Source of the DNA: Purpureocillium takamizusanense
Taxonomy: Eukaryota > Ascomycota > Sordariomycetes > Hypocreales > Ophiocordycipitaceae
Reading direction: 5' to 3'
DNA: 64,000 nucleotides
Assembly (NCBI RefSeq): GCF_022605165.1
Contig: NC_063069.1
Location: 4,030,001 to 4,094,000 of the forward strand
Shown here: positions 42,291 to 57,700 of the stretch, one piece after another
Numbering within the stretch: the stretch's first letter is position 1
Layout: each line of letters opens with the position of its first letter
Translations under genes and position numbers: made by a program
The notes under the pieces: model-generated
Told to the model about the DNA's origin: nothing
The model's database searches: none
What the model saw: only the letters and a program-made list of their open reading frames with translations

Positions 42291-45200
42291 TACTACGTGC
42301 CCATATATATAGCCTGACCTCCTCCTCCCTCCTCGACTATATACTCTCGACTTTCTTTACTCCTTGTTCCCTCCCCCTTTTAGCGCTAGCTGCCTTACTC
42401 CCTATGCCTCCTTTACTTCGCTATTCCTCCCTACGCTAAGCCTTTATCTAATAGGATCTTTAGCTTATTATTTCTAACTAAAGGATAGCGTATTTTACCT
42501 TTCTATAGTATTTTAGGCTAAGCGAGGCCTAAAGTATACCTATAAGTAATGCCTTTATTACTTTAATTAGCGATACTTTCTATATTAGTTTATTTATTTA
42601 TCTTTAAGCTTATTAAGTAAAATAATATAATTTCCTATTTATTAATTTTGATTTAGTATCTTATAGGTAGTATTTTCTTTTAAAGTAAATTATTATTTTT
42701 TATTTAATTAACTTATTTCTATTTAGCTATTAATATTAATATAAGTAAGTATATTATATTACTTAAGTAGCTTAATTAGTAGTAAAAATATTATATAATA
42801 TAACTTATATTAATAGGAATATTAAATTATTATTTAATACCGCTATAATTAATATAGTTAATACCTTTAATAAAGTTAGAGTATACTTTAGCTATAACTT
42901 TAAAATAATTATACTTTTAAGAGGCTACTTTATTATAGGGACTTTTATTATAGAAGGTATAGTATTAATTAATTTATAATAATATTTCTTTAATAGTTTT
43001 CGCTATTCTCAATTAGCTTACTTTACTTTATAATTATCCCTTTATTATTTTATAAAGGCTTATATAAATTAAAGGTATTATTTAATTAAGTTTTATAAAT
43101 AAAGTTAATATAAAAGTATATTAATAAATTAAAGCGGAAAATAGCTAAGGCTATTTAAACTTTATATATCAACTATAAGGTAAATATAATATAATTATTA
43201 TAGTAGGATTAAGTTAATTTAAGAGGTAATATATTAACTTTATATTATAGAGATTAAGCTAATTTAATAGTAGTATTTAATAGTAAACCTTAATATAGTA
43301 TAATATTTAGCTATTAATATAATATAATAGTTATAATAATTAAGCGATAATTAGCTATAATATAAGATTAATTAGCGAAGTAGTTATTAAAGGAGACTCT
43401 TAAGTATAAGGTATAGTTAATATAATATTAAGCTATTTACTCTTATTATATAAGGCCTACTTTTTATCTAGCGATTTAATAAGATTATTTATGTATTATA
43501 CTCTTTACTTAATATCTTTTTTCTTTAGTAAAAGTATTAGATTTTATATAATAGTTTATATAAATAGGTAGCTAAGGAGTTAAACTTAAATATATTACTT
43601 TTAATATTCTTAATACTTATAGCGTTAATAGCTACTATATAATAAGATATTAATTAATATATAAATAAGAAATAATAATTATATTAAATTAATAAACCGC
43701 TAATAAATTTATAAGAGGTCTCCCTTAAAATACTTAATATCTTAAGGATTATTAGCGATTTAAGTAACTTAACTTACTTTATAGTAAACTAGCCTATTTT
43801 TATACTTAATTTAAAAGCTATACCTTTAAATACGGTCTTAAATACCTCTTAAGGCTCTTTATTACCTATTAGCTTAATATTATATTTTATCCCTTTTTAA
43901 TTATCTTAAAAGGACGAGGCGTAGTTATTTATAGATATCCTTAATTAATTCGTTTTAATAATTAAGGCTATTTAATTACTTACTTTTTAATCTCTAAGGT
44001 TAATACTATTATTATTAAATTAGTCTAATTACTTAAATAATAATATTAAAGATATATATAACGATAATAAAGGCTCTTAAAGTAATACTAGCCTTTACTT
44101 TATTACTTAATTTACTTTTATTATTCCCTTAATAGTAAACTTTAGCTATAGTATAAGCCTTAATTATAGAAGCTCGATTAAAGGAAAGGCTAATAAATAC
44201 TTAATAATAAGCTAATTTATTTTTTATTACCTTTATCCCTTAATATTATTATTTTAAAGGTAAGCTTAAGGCCTATATTATAAAGCTAGGGTCTATAATT
44301 AAGGTAATAATTAATTTAATAAACTTAATTAAAATAACTTAAGTTATAAAGATAATATAATATTAAAATTAAGTATTACCTTTAATTATATTTATTAAAG
44401 AAGCGCTTTTTTAAGGAATATATAAATAATAAAGATAATAGCTATATTTTAGCTAGTAAATATTATAGGATCTTAATCTTTACTTCTTAATAAGATACTT
44501 AATATAATAATAGATTATTTAATAAGGTAAATAGCCTATTTTATATATATAAAGGGAAAAGAGGTAAGGAAGATAATACTAGAATTATTACTATTATAGG
44601 TTTAATATATATAGCTATTATAATATATAAAAAATAGCTACTCTTTAATATAATCTTAAAGTATATTTATAAAAATAATATAGTAATATTTTAACTATAA
44701 TTTATATAGACTATTATATATAGAATATATAATCTTTATAGTTACTTAAATAATAAAGGCTCTTAATTATTAAATAGGGCTTAATATTAATTAATACTTT
44801 AAAAAAGTAATTAAGAATATATTAAATATTAATATTTAAAGACTTAGCCTAGCTTAAAAATAAGCTATAATAGTACTATTTATTAAAATAAATAGCCTTC
44901 TTTCTTAATATACTCTATAGCTTAATTAATCTAAATTAGCTTAGCTTTATTATAAATATAGATATTTTAGTAACTTAAGTAAATATATCTTATTAATAAG
45001 CTACCCCTTAAGGTATTCTCGCTATAAAAATACGCTAATAAAAAAAGTATAGATATAGCTAAAGTTAATAATAGGCAATAATAGTTAATTAATATTTACG
45101 CTTAAGTTATTAATATATTAAATAGCCTTTTACTTAAGGGCTTTTATAAAGTAAAAGAGGAATTTATATTATCTCTCTTAAATACCTAAAATAATTTCCC

Positions 45201-48200
45201 GCTATTAATACTTATTACCTTATAGGCCTTATATTCTTATTAGACCTTAATCTCTAGGAGGACCTTAAGTATTAAATACCTTAAGGACTTATAGGACCTT
45301 AGATTTTAACGAGGCTAATATTACCTTAATATCCTATTTCTCCTTAAGGACCTATAGAACTAAGTAAGCTATAAGGGCTATCTTATTTTAGGCGGCTATC
45401 TTTACTATCTTATCTATCGTTTCTAAGATACTTATCTTAGTTATTACGCCTATTATAGCTTATTTATCTATCCTATTTATTATTTCTAAGATTATTAAGA
45501 GGTCTTTAATCCCCTTAATAGCCTAGCTTCTTTATAGGCCCTTAAGGACTAGGGGACTTAAGTTTGCCTTAAGGACTAAGAGGGCTAAGGGGTCTAAGTA
45601 GCTTAAGTCTATTATAATAACTATATTTAATACTATATTGATAGGGTTTCTATATATTATTATATAGCATTACCTTAATATATCTTATATAGCTTTTTTA
45701 ATAAGTATAAGCGATAAGAAGTCTTAATAAAAATATATTAAAAAAAATATTAATAAGTATACTAACTTTATTATTAGTTATTTAATTAAAGGCTATATTA
45801 ATCTATTATATTAAGACCGTCTTAATAATAAAAGTAGTTATAATATTACCGTTCTTTATATCCCTTAGTAATATAGTCTTAATATAAGTTTACTAATTTA
45901 TTATAATAGTAAGAGTAATAAAGTAAAAATAAAAAGTAATAGCTCTTTTAGCCGATTTATATATTAAGGATTTTAAAAGGGCGGGCTATATATTATTAAT
46001 AGCTATTATAACTATTATTTTTAAGAGTATATTAAAAGTATAATTATTAAGAGCTATAATATATATAATTATAACTTATTACTTAATAAGTAAAGGGTTC
46101 GATTCTTTATTACCTATACTATAATAAGATAACTTCCTTAATCTTTTATATTAGATTATATATTTAGTTAAGCTACCTTAGCTAACTATATAATAGGTTA
46201 GCTTTTATTATATATATATATTATTCGAATTAATAATATAAAGTACCTTAACTAAACGTAAATATAATATAGATATATTAATATAGAGTATATAATATTA
46301 TATAGATAGCTATATTATTTCCTTAAGTATATATATAGCTTACGCCGCTTAAGTTATTTAGCTATTTATATAGTAAAATAGGCAAGCGTTTACTTAAAGT
46401 CTCCTTAATCTAAGTATATTAACTATATTTTAAGAAGAGACTAATAGTAACTTTATTCTTAATAATAAAGATAATTTAAATACCTTTATAATATAATATA
46501 TACCTTTATAATTCTATTATAAGTTTAATATTACCTTAATAATAATCGGTCTATAATATCTTAGTATCTATTTTAGGCGTTAATTAATTAATAAGAATTA
46601 TTTACTTTCTTTCGCTATAGCTTATATCTAAAATTAACTTATATTACTTACTTAATTAATATTAAGTTCGAATTATATTATAAAGCTAGAACTTAATATA
46701 AGACCCTTATAGGAATTATATAGCTTTTAGTAGAGTTATAGCTCCTTAAAAGGAAAGTAAGCCTAAATAAAACTATAATCCTATTCGATTATAGTTATTA
46801 ATTTAAGTATAGCTATACTATAATAAAGTGCTAAAATAAAACGTATATACGCGGATCTAGGTAAAGAATTAAGGCATATATATAACGCCCCTAAACTATA
46901 AGGTATTAAAGTCTATTTAATTAGCGAACTAAAAGCTTAAACTTATAAGCTTTAGTATTAAATATAGAGCGCTCCTTATAGAATAGAATTATATTATTAC
47001 TTTTCTTACTTAATTATTAAACTAATATTTAATAAGTAAGCTATTATATATACTTTTAATTAAGTATAGGTAATTATAAATATATAAGATTAACTAATAG
47101 TAATTAATAAAGCTAGGCTATATAGGTAATCTCTATCTATAAGAAAATTAATAAGGATTTTAGTCTATATATATAAATATATATAGAAGCATTTAAGTAT
47201 ATTAAGAATAGATTATTACTTAATTAAGGTAGCCTATAAGGTAGCCGTATCTTTCTTAAATATCTTTATATTAATATATAATAAGGGGGCTGAAATATAA
47301 TAATAATATTAATAAATTAAGTATAGGCTAGTCTAATAGTATTTACGCTAATACCTTAGTAATATATAAGTCTTTTACTATAGTAATATAATTTAAACTA
47401 GTTTATTATTCCTTATTTATTTAATATTAATATAGAACTATTATATTACTATTAAGAGTATAGGACTAAGCCTTAAACTAATAGTATATAATTAGACTAA
47501 TTAAGCTATAATATATAACCCTTAGATTATTATAAAGTATTATAAGAGCCCGTCTATAAATTAAGATAACTCTCTTATTTATATATTAATATATATAGTT
47601 ACTATTATAGCTAGCTAGGCTTAGAGGGAGATAATAGCTAGGCGTTAATATAGCGATTATTAATCGAGATATACTTTTAGACCGAAACTTTATTTATAAT
47701 AATAGACATTATTAAAGGCTACTTTAATATAGATTTTATATTAAGGCTTTACTTTCTTATACTTTATAGGCTAAAGAAGAGAGTATACTTCCCTTTTTAT
47801 TAAAGAACGCTAAACTTCTTTAATCTAACTTAAGTAATAGCGATTATATAATCGCCCTTAGTATATAATTATACTCTTTTAAAAGCTCTTAAAATTTATT
47901 ACTCTTTTATAAATACTTAAGTTTATAAGTAATAAAGTATATTATAAGCTACTTTAGCCTATCTAAAGATAGCTCTATAAAGTAATATTATAAGAAAGTA
48001 ATAATTCTTACTTAATTACTTTTAGATAAGTTATAATCTATTAAGGTATTATAGAGCTTACTAAAAGAGATATCCTTTAATTCTATAATACTATAATATT
48101 TAAATAAAATATAAACTTAAGTATAATATAATAATATACCCTTATAAAATTATAGGCTAGTATTTATTTTAAGCGCTATTAGTTAAGGCTAGGTAATAAG

Positions 48201-48478
48201 GTTAGCTCTTTAAGACTCTTTAAAATTATCTTATAATATTAATTACTTAGTGTATTTTCCTTATACCTCTCCCTTTTATAGCTTATCCTTTTAGAACGAA
48301 TCTTATTAATATATCTTATTCTTTTTCTTTTTCTTTTTTAATATACCTTAATCCTATTTATCCGCGATAGGTTTTAGCTCCTAGGCTAGCTCGGGTAGGA
48401 ATAGTATATTTATAGAAGTATTACTTATCGATTCTATTAAGTACTATATCTTACTTAAGTTAATAAGTAAGTTAGGTA

Positions 48479-48935
48479 TTATATTAAGGCGAGAAAAATA
48501 CTAAACCGTAAAGCGCGTTCCCTTTATACTCTTCCTATCCCTACTTAACGCGTTATAATATAAAGACTCCTATATATTAATTTATTAATACAGTAAGAAA
48601 GCCATTAAGCTCTAATTAAATAGTCTTAGGCATTAGATATCTATATTTATAATAGTACGTAAAACTATATAGTAATTCGCGACGGCGTAAGATACTTATA
48701 TTAATAAAGTATACTTATATCTAAAGTATAAGAATAAGGTAAAAGAGTAAGTATTATCGGCTATAACTAAAGAGGCGTAATAAGTCCTCTTTAATTAAGA
48801 AGGCTTCCTTCCTTTATAGTTATCCTTATAGTCTTACCCTTATAGCTCCCTTTTACCCCTAGCTATTCTTTTAGCCGTTTTTATTTATCTTCCTTAAGCT
48901 ATCTTTTATTTCCTATGCCTTTTCTTATTAATATA
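48479..48935. repeat. LTR-like direct repeat, left copy (~457 bp)
   Basis: Matches 61771-62227 over its full length with mostly transition differences, as expected of two copies hit independently by RIP. Both copies start with TTATATTAAGG and end near CTAATATA/TTAATATA. Placed as the 3' LTR of the minus-strand element. A target-site duplication could not be shown. Confidence 0.75.
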
Positions 48936-51900
48936 CTCCTCCTTAATAGCGGACGCCCTTACTTTAAGAAAGAGCCGTAATATTAAGGCTACCTTTATCG
49001 CCGTCTCCTTATAAGTGCCCTATCGTCTATTATATTAATCTAAAGCTTATTTAACTCCTTCTTTACTTATAGAGTCTCGGTAGTATTACTTAATAATATA
49101 CCTTATATAGGGGTCCTTTTTAACGCTCCTTTACGTCTAGTTTAAGGTCCTTTTATAGCGTAAGATCTAATTAATTACTTAGCTATAGGCTAGAAGTTTC
49201 TATTAATTACCCCTAGAGGTAATAAGGAAAGGTAGGTCTAGCTCGTTAGTATATATAATATAGTCTTAAACTTATTCGCTACTTATAGAAATATATTAGG
49301 CATTATTACTATAGTAGCTTATATTTTAATATTAACTATCTAGCTTATTTACCTAAGATATATAAGGTCTATTATATTAGATATATATCGTATATTAGTT
49401 ATTTATCCGTTTTAAACTTATTCGCTATTAATCTTCCTCGTTCTTATTTATAGGTAATACCTTTAAGGTAGGGTTAGAGTATTTAATTGCCCTTTAGAGG
49501 GCTTAGGGATACCCTTTATTATAGCCTTTAGCGTATCTTTAGCTAATAACTTAGGTTATATCTAGGGGGCTATAGGTAGGCGTTATTAAATTATTTCCTT
49601 AGCAGTAAGCTTATTACTTTACTTAGGTAAGGTAGTCTATTAGTCTTAGGCTAGTAGCTTTATAGCTATTTAGGTTTTAGGCGGTAATATTATAATAGTC
49701 TTATTTATAAGTCTATTACTTTACCGTAATAACTTTATTCCTTTTATTTTTATACTTAATATATAATTATCTTTTTATTACTTTTTAAATAAAGTTACCT
49801 TAGCTAAGGGGGCATTTCTTATTTTACTACCTTATAGTTATTATCCTTAAGCTAAAGTTAGTCCTTAAAGGGGTAATATAAGAGATAAGGGCGTTAAAAC
49901 TATAGAGAATACCTTTATAGCTAGCTTTAATACTTATAAGGCCTTAGTTATAATAGTTCCCCTAATCTTATTAATATCTCTCTTTATTCCCGGCCCTAGC
50001 CTATATAGGGTCTATATTCCTAAAATAGGGGCTATTAAGGGCTAAGTATCTCGAGCTACCTAAATAATCGCGAGTAATATAGGGATATCCTCCCTAGATA
50101 GTATAGGCTAGGCGCGTATATCGTAAATAAGACTATATTTTATTATACTTTTTAATTCTTTAATTTTAATATTATAATAGTTAAAGAAGTCCCTTTTTAT
50201 CTTAGGGAGGTAAGTAAAGTACTTAATACTATTAAGATCGGTAAAGGTTTAAAAGCCGAACTTAATATTATTAGGCCTTAACTTATAGCTATCGATAACG
50301 GCCTTAATAAAGTCCTAAAAGGTCCCTTAGCCTAGCGTTATTAAGTATATATAATAGTTAGAATATTAAATTCTTAGTTTATTTATAGTTATCGCTATAA
50401 AGATTAAGAGCAATAAATTAAGTACGGTCTTATATAAATTATTTAATCGTTAGATAATAGCTTAGTCCTTAAAATAGGTATCCTTATAAAAGAATAATAT
50501 ATAAGCTAGTAGTCCTTAAGTAGCCTAAGAGATATTAACTAAGACTTATAATAGTTTTTTATATTTATTTAATATAAAGCTAATTTATCCCCTTAGGTAA
50601 AATACGAGATATAAAAGCGTTAAGTAACTATATTCCTATCCCTCTTATTATTTAGTAATTAAGGGCGTAAGAAATCGGAAGTTATATATATAGCCTACTT
50701 CCGCGAGGAATTAACGCTAATAGTTAATAACTATATAAATACGCTTTAGGCGCTTATAGGCAAGTATATTATATATTATAAGCTATCTATATTTCTAGTC
50801 CTAGACGTAGCTTACTTAATATAGCTTAGTAACTATATAGTTCTTTTTTTCCGCGAAGTTAATAAACCCTATATAAAATCTCTACTTATATTAATACTTA
50901 TATATTTAATTAAGACGGGTTCTATATAAGGTATATATAAACGTTATACTAGCGGGGTAGAGGTATTATAGGCGTATTTAGTTATTTAGGTTAGGCTTTA
51001 CTTAACTATAGTCGCTATTAATAATAATAACTTTAGTAAAGAAGCTATAATAGGCCGTAAAGTATTTAATCTCTTATATAGCTATCTATAGGGCCTTATA
51101 GAGTTAAAAGTTAATAGCCTATTCTTTTTTATATATCCCCGCTAGTAGCCTATTTAAGTTAGTAATATAATCTATTTACCTAGACTTAATAGCTGCTATA
51201 TCTTCTATTAGGAGGATATCTTTAAATTAATAAAAGCTAATAGATATTAGTATATTAACGATATATTTAGCTATTATATCTACCTTTAGCTAATCCTTTT
51301 TAAGGTAGAATATAGGCACTTAGCGCTTATATAGCTCCCCTAGATTAAGGTTTATAATAGCTTTTTTTAAAGTAGCGAAGAACCTATCTATTATAGTTTT
51401 CCCTTTTATTTTAACTTTTCCTTTAATACCTAAAAGGATCTTCCTTAAGTAAGTCTCTTTATAGAAGGCCTATAGGCCTTCTTATTAGTTTAGTATTATT
51501 AAATCGGTTTATTAGCTTATATAAAGGGTAGAGGGTTTAGTTATAAAAGAGAGAGAGAGGGGGAGAGGTTAGGGTAGTCCTTTTTATTATTAGCTATTAG
51601 CTTAGTCCTCTTTTAGCGAGACTTCTTTTATTATTTCTATTCCTTTCTTTCTATATTATAAGCTTTATTTATATAGCGTCTTACGACCTTAATTTATATA
51701 CCGCTTCTATTCTTTCCTTTTAGTATATAAACGACCTAATATATAGGCTATTCTTTATACTTATAGATTAATTAAATAATCCTTTTAAGTTATATAGCTT
51801 TAATATACTTAATATATTAGAAATCTTTAAAGTAATATATATTAAAAAGGAGAGAGAAAGGTAAGTTAGTAAAGGTAGCGTAAGTACTTACTTTTATATA

Positions 51901-53782
51901 TTATATTTTTACTTTATCTTATCTTATAGTATATAATATAAAAGCCCTTACCCTTTACCGTTTTTAGCTTTTATAGTTCCTTTCCTTCCTTTATTGCCTT
52001 ATTTTCCTTATTTTCGAAGATAGCTAAGTAAGCTTTTATTATAAGTCTCCTATAGTCTAAGTTACTAGACTTACGCTCCCTATACTATATTAGTTTACTT
52101 AATAAAGTAGAGTTTATTTATATAATTAGTTTATTTTAGCGTAATTATATTAATATTATCTTAATTAATAATATTATAGTTAATTATTAAGTAAGTCCTT
52201 TACCTTCCTTATCTATTTAATTAAGCGCTAATAAAGAAAGGTATATAGCTACCTCGAGGTTTAAAACTTAAGTAGCATTAATATAAGTAGTCGATATAGC
52301 GTTTTTATATATAAAGAGATCGCTCTTTACCCTTTACCTCCTTTATAAATCGATAGTATCCTTTTAGAGTTAGTCTATTCGAGCGATATTTCTTAGGTTT
52401 TAACTTAAATTATTTATTTATCGGATAGGGAAGCCGCTTTTTATACCGACCTATTAATAGGAACCCTATATTAGGTTTATATTCTTATTAATTATACTTA
52501 CCTTTAAGGGTAGTTCTTTAATTCCTTAATCTAGCGTCTTAAATATATAAAAGCTCTTTTTATCTCGTTTAAGGGATATATAAACTTAATTATATATTCC
52601 TATTATTTAACGATATTATAGTAGTCTTACTCTATTAATAGTAAATATATTATATTTTTATTTTATAAGTATATATTATTAAGGGATTTCTTAATTAATA
52701 TAATTAAGGCTTATATTAATTATATTTAATATAGTCGAATTAAGGCTTATAAGTAATATAAATACTTTAGGTTTCTTCCTTATCTTATATTAAAGTATTT
52801 ATATTTAGTTTTAGCGGGTTTAATATCGAAGGTAGCGGCCGATTTAAAAGATTATCCTATCTATAAGGTTAATCCTTTAGGACGTTTTTAGTCTCCTCGT
52901 CTATTTAGCGATTTTCCTTATCCTATCCCTAAGCTTTACGATTCCTATATAAAGGAGGTTCGCGTAAGCTACTTAAAGGGTAGGAAAAAGGGTAATTTTA
53001 AGTAATAAGAGTCGATATAAGGGGGGGTCTCTTTAAGTTAGAGGGATTAAGTTTAGTATAGGTTACCTTTAATTAAATAGTTATAGGCTATATTATACTC
53101 TTAAGGTTATTATTTCCTTTCTTAAACTCTTCTCTTTAGTTAATTAGACGCTATACTTAGCTTCCTTTATAGGACTTTTAAGCGTATTTTAAAACTTTTA
53201 TTTTAGGCCTATAGGTATAATTAATTAATTAAGCTATTTAGAACTTATTTCTTATACTTATCTAGTTATATAGGTACTATATAGTAAGTTATTCTTATAT
53301 AGCGACCTCCTTATATTAGGGGGTAAAGTAAGGTATATATCTTTAGCTAGTCTTTACTTATTTTCGTTTTATTTATATTTTAGCTTAATTTACTTAATTA
53401 TCTTTAACTTATCCTTTCTTAAATATACCTTAAATATATCTATTTAGCCTAGCTAATAGCTTATTTACCTTAAAGTCGCGGTATACCCTTTATAGTAAGC
53501 TAGTATATAATATATTATATATACTTTCGGCGCTATATTTAATACTATATATCTAAACTCTTAGCCTATTATTTAGTAATTCTAGTTTTAGCTTAGGTTT
53601 CTTAAGTCTTTCGATCTTAAGTTATATTCGAAATTTTATATTTTAAGGTATCTTATATAATAGAGGTTTAGTTCTTTAATGCTTTATTTATTCCTCTTAA
53701 GGACGTATAAATATATAGCTAAGGGTTTAATTAATTAGTCCCCTAGGCTTATCTTCCTATTTAGCTCTTTTATCCTTTATTC

Positions 53783-54205
53783 GGAAAGAGGGTTTAAGTA
53801 GCTAGACCTTAAACCGAGCGGGTAATATTAAGACTAGGCCCTTAATTAAAGGTTATCGTATAGGTATGATTATTTAATTTAGCTTATTTAAGTCGGCGGG
53901 GCTTATTATAGCTTTTATTAAGTAGCTATATTTTACTTTATCTTAGAGTAGTTAGTCGTTTATTAAAGATATCTATTATCTATTATTATCTTAATAGAAG
54001 TATTTAAGTTAATCCTTAAGAACTATCTATAAGAGATAAATGCTATCTATTATATAGATCGTATAAGCTTAAGAGGTAAGCGTTCTTAAGATAATTCGAA
54101 ATAGTCTTTATTATTAAAGCTAGAATTTTTATATTCCTAAATAGATTATTTAATCGTCGGATATTATATAGTAGGACTAAGTCTCTTATATATAGCTCTA
54201 TATAG
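53783..54205. repeat. degenerate direct repeat, copy A
   Basis: Similar to 54898-55315, about 1.1 kb further on. Shared landmarks include ATTCCTAAATAGATTATTTA. Strong RIP divergence between the copies. Perhaps LTRs of a small nested element or a tandem duplication. Confidence 0.5.
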
Positions 54206-54260
54206 TTAGTCGTTATTATAGTTATGCTAGCTATAAGCCTAGCTATAATTACTTCTTCCT

Positions 54261-54505
54261 TATTAAGTATATAAAGGCTTATACCTTCGAGTTAACGACG
54301 CCTTTATAATAGCCGCTAGTTAATACGTAAATCCCCTTTCCTATTAAGTATATAAAGGCCTATATCTTTTAGTTAATAATATCTTTATAGTAGCCGCTAA
54401 TTAATATATAGATTCCCCTTCCCTATTAAGTATATAAAGGCCTATATCTTTAAGTCGGCGATATCTTTATAATAGCCGCTAGTTAATATATAGATCCCTT
54501 TTATA
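54261..54505. repeat. three tandem copies of an ~82-bp unit
   Basis: Units begin at about 54261, 54342 and 54424, each with TATTAAGTATATAAAGG near its start and TAGCCGCTA near its middle. A further partial unit starts near 54599. Confidence 0.75.
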
Positions 54506-54897
54506 GCGATATATATCCCCCTATAATATTACCTTAACTAATTTAGCGTTAAGCTTAGCTATATTAGCCGCGAGCTTAGCTATAATTATTTCTTCCTTAT
54601 TAAGTATATAAAGGTCTATATTAAATAAAGTACGCTAGGTAGCGTTTAGGATATATAATTAAAGGATCGATTAAATAGTTCTTGCCGATATATCCTTTTT
54701 TTAGTATTTTAGCTTTTATTTTATTAAGGTACCTATTTTAATATACTTTCCTTTTTTTATCTTCGTTTCTTTTATCTTTATATACCTTAATTACCCCTCC
54801 CTAGCTATAGCGACGATAATTAATCGATCTTACCTATAGCTTAATATAGGTTTTATAAGGGGGAGGTAAAGTTAAGGGAGCTTTCCTTTACCTATAT

Positions 54898-55315
54898 AGA
54901 AAGCTTAAGTAACTAGACTTTAAAGTAAGGGGGGGGTATAAGGATAGGGCCTTTAGTTATAGGTTATAAAGCTAAGTCGATTATTTAATTAAGTTTATTT
55001 AAGCTAAGAGGAATAGTAATAATTATTACTAAATAGGCTTATTATATTTTATCGTAAAGTAATTAATTATCTATTAAGGATACTTATTATCCGCTATTAT
55101 CTTAATAAAAGCGTTTAAGTTAGTCTCTTAAAATAATATAGGAAAGCTAAATACTATTTATTATATATATTATATAAGCTTACGTAATAAGTACTTAAGA
55201 GATTACTTAAAACGGTCTTTACTATTTAAGCTAGAACTTTATATTCCTAAATAGATTATTTAATTAATAGATATTATATAATAGGACTAAGTCCCTTACC
55301 TATAGTTCTATATCT
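54898..55315. repeat. degenerate direct repeat, copy B
   Basis: Partner of 53783-54205; same orientation. Confidence 0.5.
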
Positions 55316-55699
55316 ATTATTTAGAGGCGATACTTATTTTTACTATTTATTTAGTTAGCTAGCTTTTATCGGTATTTTATAATTTTTGCCTATATAATAG
55401 CTATATCTTTAGCTTTCCGAACGAATAGATATATTCTTATAGCTAAGAGGTCCTTAGCGGTTATTATATCGTTTTAGTTAATTAGTTACTATATTAGGAT
55501 ATCGACCTTTAAGGGTAAGATCGGTTTTTATCTATAAATAAGGTAGAAGGCTAATATTCTATAAGTATATTAAATAGCCGTTTTTTTTACTAAAAGTATT
55601 TAATTAAGGTACTTAATTTACTATCCCTTAGTTAAATATACTATTTTCTTAAGGCCTTAAGTAAGGGTTTAATACTTTCTTTCGACTATACTATTTACC

Positions 55700-56150
55700 T
55701 ATAGATTATATATAGAGATAAAGATTATATTTAATCCTAACCCTTTTAAGAGGTCGCGGAATTAAGTATATATTTTTAGTCCCCTATCGATTATTATATC
55801 TATAATATAGCTATACTAGTAAAATATAGATAAGGTAAATTAGCTTATTATAGCTATATTAATTATATATATTAAATAGGCCTCGATTTATCCTATTAAA
55901 TTATATCGGGCTTTTAAGAGATACTTATAACCTTTATCTTTTAGTATATATTAGTAGTTAAAATATACCTTTAATATTAGGTACTTAAGTATAGTCGAGA
56001 TTACTATTTCCTTTAGTCGCTAAGGGGAGAATTTTTAGTATTTAGCGTAATATTAGATTACTTTTAATATATCTTTCTATAATTTTAGCTATTAATATCT
56101 ATCTTAGATTAAATAAAAAGTAATATCTCTCCCTTTATAACCGTATTATT
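55700..56150 (-). pseudogene. Ty3/Gypsy integrase relic (RIP-destroyed)
   Basis: Minus-strand translation, with many stops, still reads like a retroelement integrase: a GYKGRD..FYLI..DRY segment as in the zinc-binding end, followed by a DRGT-type core segment. It lies downstream of the reverse transcriptase on the same strand, which is the Gypsy order (RT before integrase). Not functional. Confidence 0.6.
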
Positions 56151-57289
56151 TATAATACTAGGATATAATTTACTTATGCTATTTTTCGTTATTTATAACT
56201 AACGTAGGTCCTTAAGTTATTTTACTAAGGTATAGGTAAAGTTAGTCCTTATCGATAAAGAACTAAATTACCTTTTACTAAAGTATTTAAAACTTAGCTT
56301 AAAGTAGATTAATTAGTCTCTATAGCGTAAAAAGGTATTTAAAGATTTATTAATAATTAAGGGAATAATAGGTTATTATTTTAGCCTCTATAATTAAGTT
56401 AAGGTAAAGGTCGATAAATTCCTTTATATCTCTTTTATACCTTTTATCTATTATATTTAAGGGGATATAGGGTATATAGGAAAGGGCATTAGCGATACTA
56501 TTCCTTATATTAGGGATATATTATATAATAAAGTTAAAGAGGAAGATATAATTAACTTATTTCGTAATTATTATACCTAATATATCCTTAAGTATATTAT
56601 TAAGTTAATTAATAAGTATTCTTATATTTATCTCGAGAGTAAAATAGACTTTATAGATAATCCCTTTAAGCCGCTATAAGGCATAAAGGACTACTTTATA
56701 TTCCCTCTTTATAGTATTATATCCCTATTTAGCTTTTATCTATATCTTACTTTTATAGCGGATAGGGTATCGTTTTCTATTAATTATTTATATTAATATA
56801 ATTCCTTAACCTAAGAGGCTTACGTTATATATTATAATAATCTCTTTATAGCTTTTTCTTAAATCTAATCGGACTAAAATTAGCGGTATTATAATAGCCT
56901 TCTTTAATTAAGATATTAAAGCTCGTTACTTTAGGCCTTAAATCTATACTATATTCTTCCTTAATAATATTATTAATAATATAGCAATCTATATAAACTA
57001 TTTAATCTATTACTTATAGTACCTTACGAGCCTATAAAAGGATCGAACTTCGCTAATATCTATATAGGATTCTTATTTATTTATCTTTATAACTATAGCT
57101 TTAATAAATAATCTTTTATTTATCCTATATATATAGCCTATAATCTTAGTTATTCGCTAGTAAAACTTTAACTTTATTACTAAGATCGTATATCTAAAAA
57201 GCTTTATATTAAGTAAGACTTTATTAATATTAATAAAGTATTTATATATAAACCAATAGATACTAGGGAGTACTTCCTTTTATCTATAG

Positions 57290-57700
57290 TCTATATTAGG
57301 CCCTTAAATAGTAATATTATCGAGGAAAGGCTAATAGACGGTTAGGATTAGATTAAAGAGGATTTAGTAAATAAGCCTTATAAATTAGGCTATTAAGTTT
57401 ATTACCCTTTAAGGGAGGGTATATATCTAAAGTAGCCTTATTAGTATTATAAAGGTCGTTAGGTCCCGACTTATTAAATTAAATAGTATCTAGTTATATT
57501 TAAAGAAGAAATTAAGTAATAAAAGGATTTTATATATCGAAAAGTTATTATTAAATTCGTCTATACTTAAAGGGATAAATATATCTTAGATTATAACTTT
57601 ATTTGCCTTTATTACTAAATTAATAAAGTATAAGCCTTTATCCTTCTTAACTATAAAGAAGAATAGGTTCCTATATAGGGTATATAATTCTTTTAGTATC
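57290..57700 (-). pseudogene. Ty3/Gypsy reverse transcriptase relic (RIP-destroyed)
   Basis: In one minus-strand frame the RT blocks can be followed: a FFF.VKKDKGL segment, then IPLSIDEF, then SRDLTTF, then TLP, and the active-site region reads PFLDN where a Gypsy RT has two Asp. The Asp-to-Asn change is what G-to-A RIP would cause. Several stop codons fall at former Gln, Trp and Arg positions. Not functional. Confidence 0.75.
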
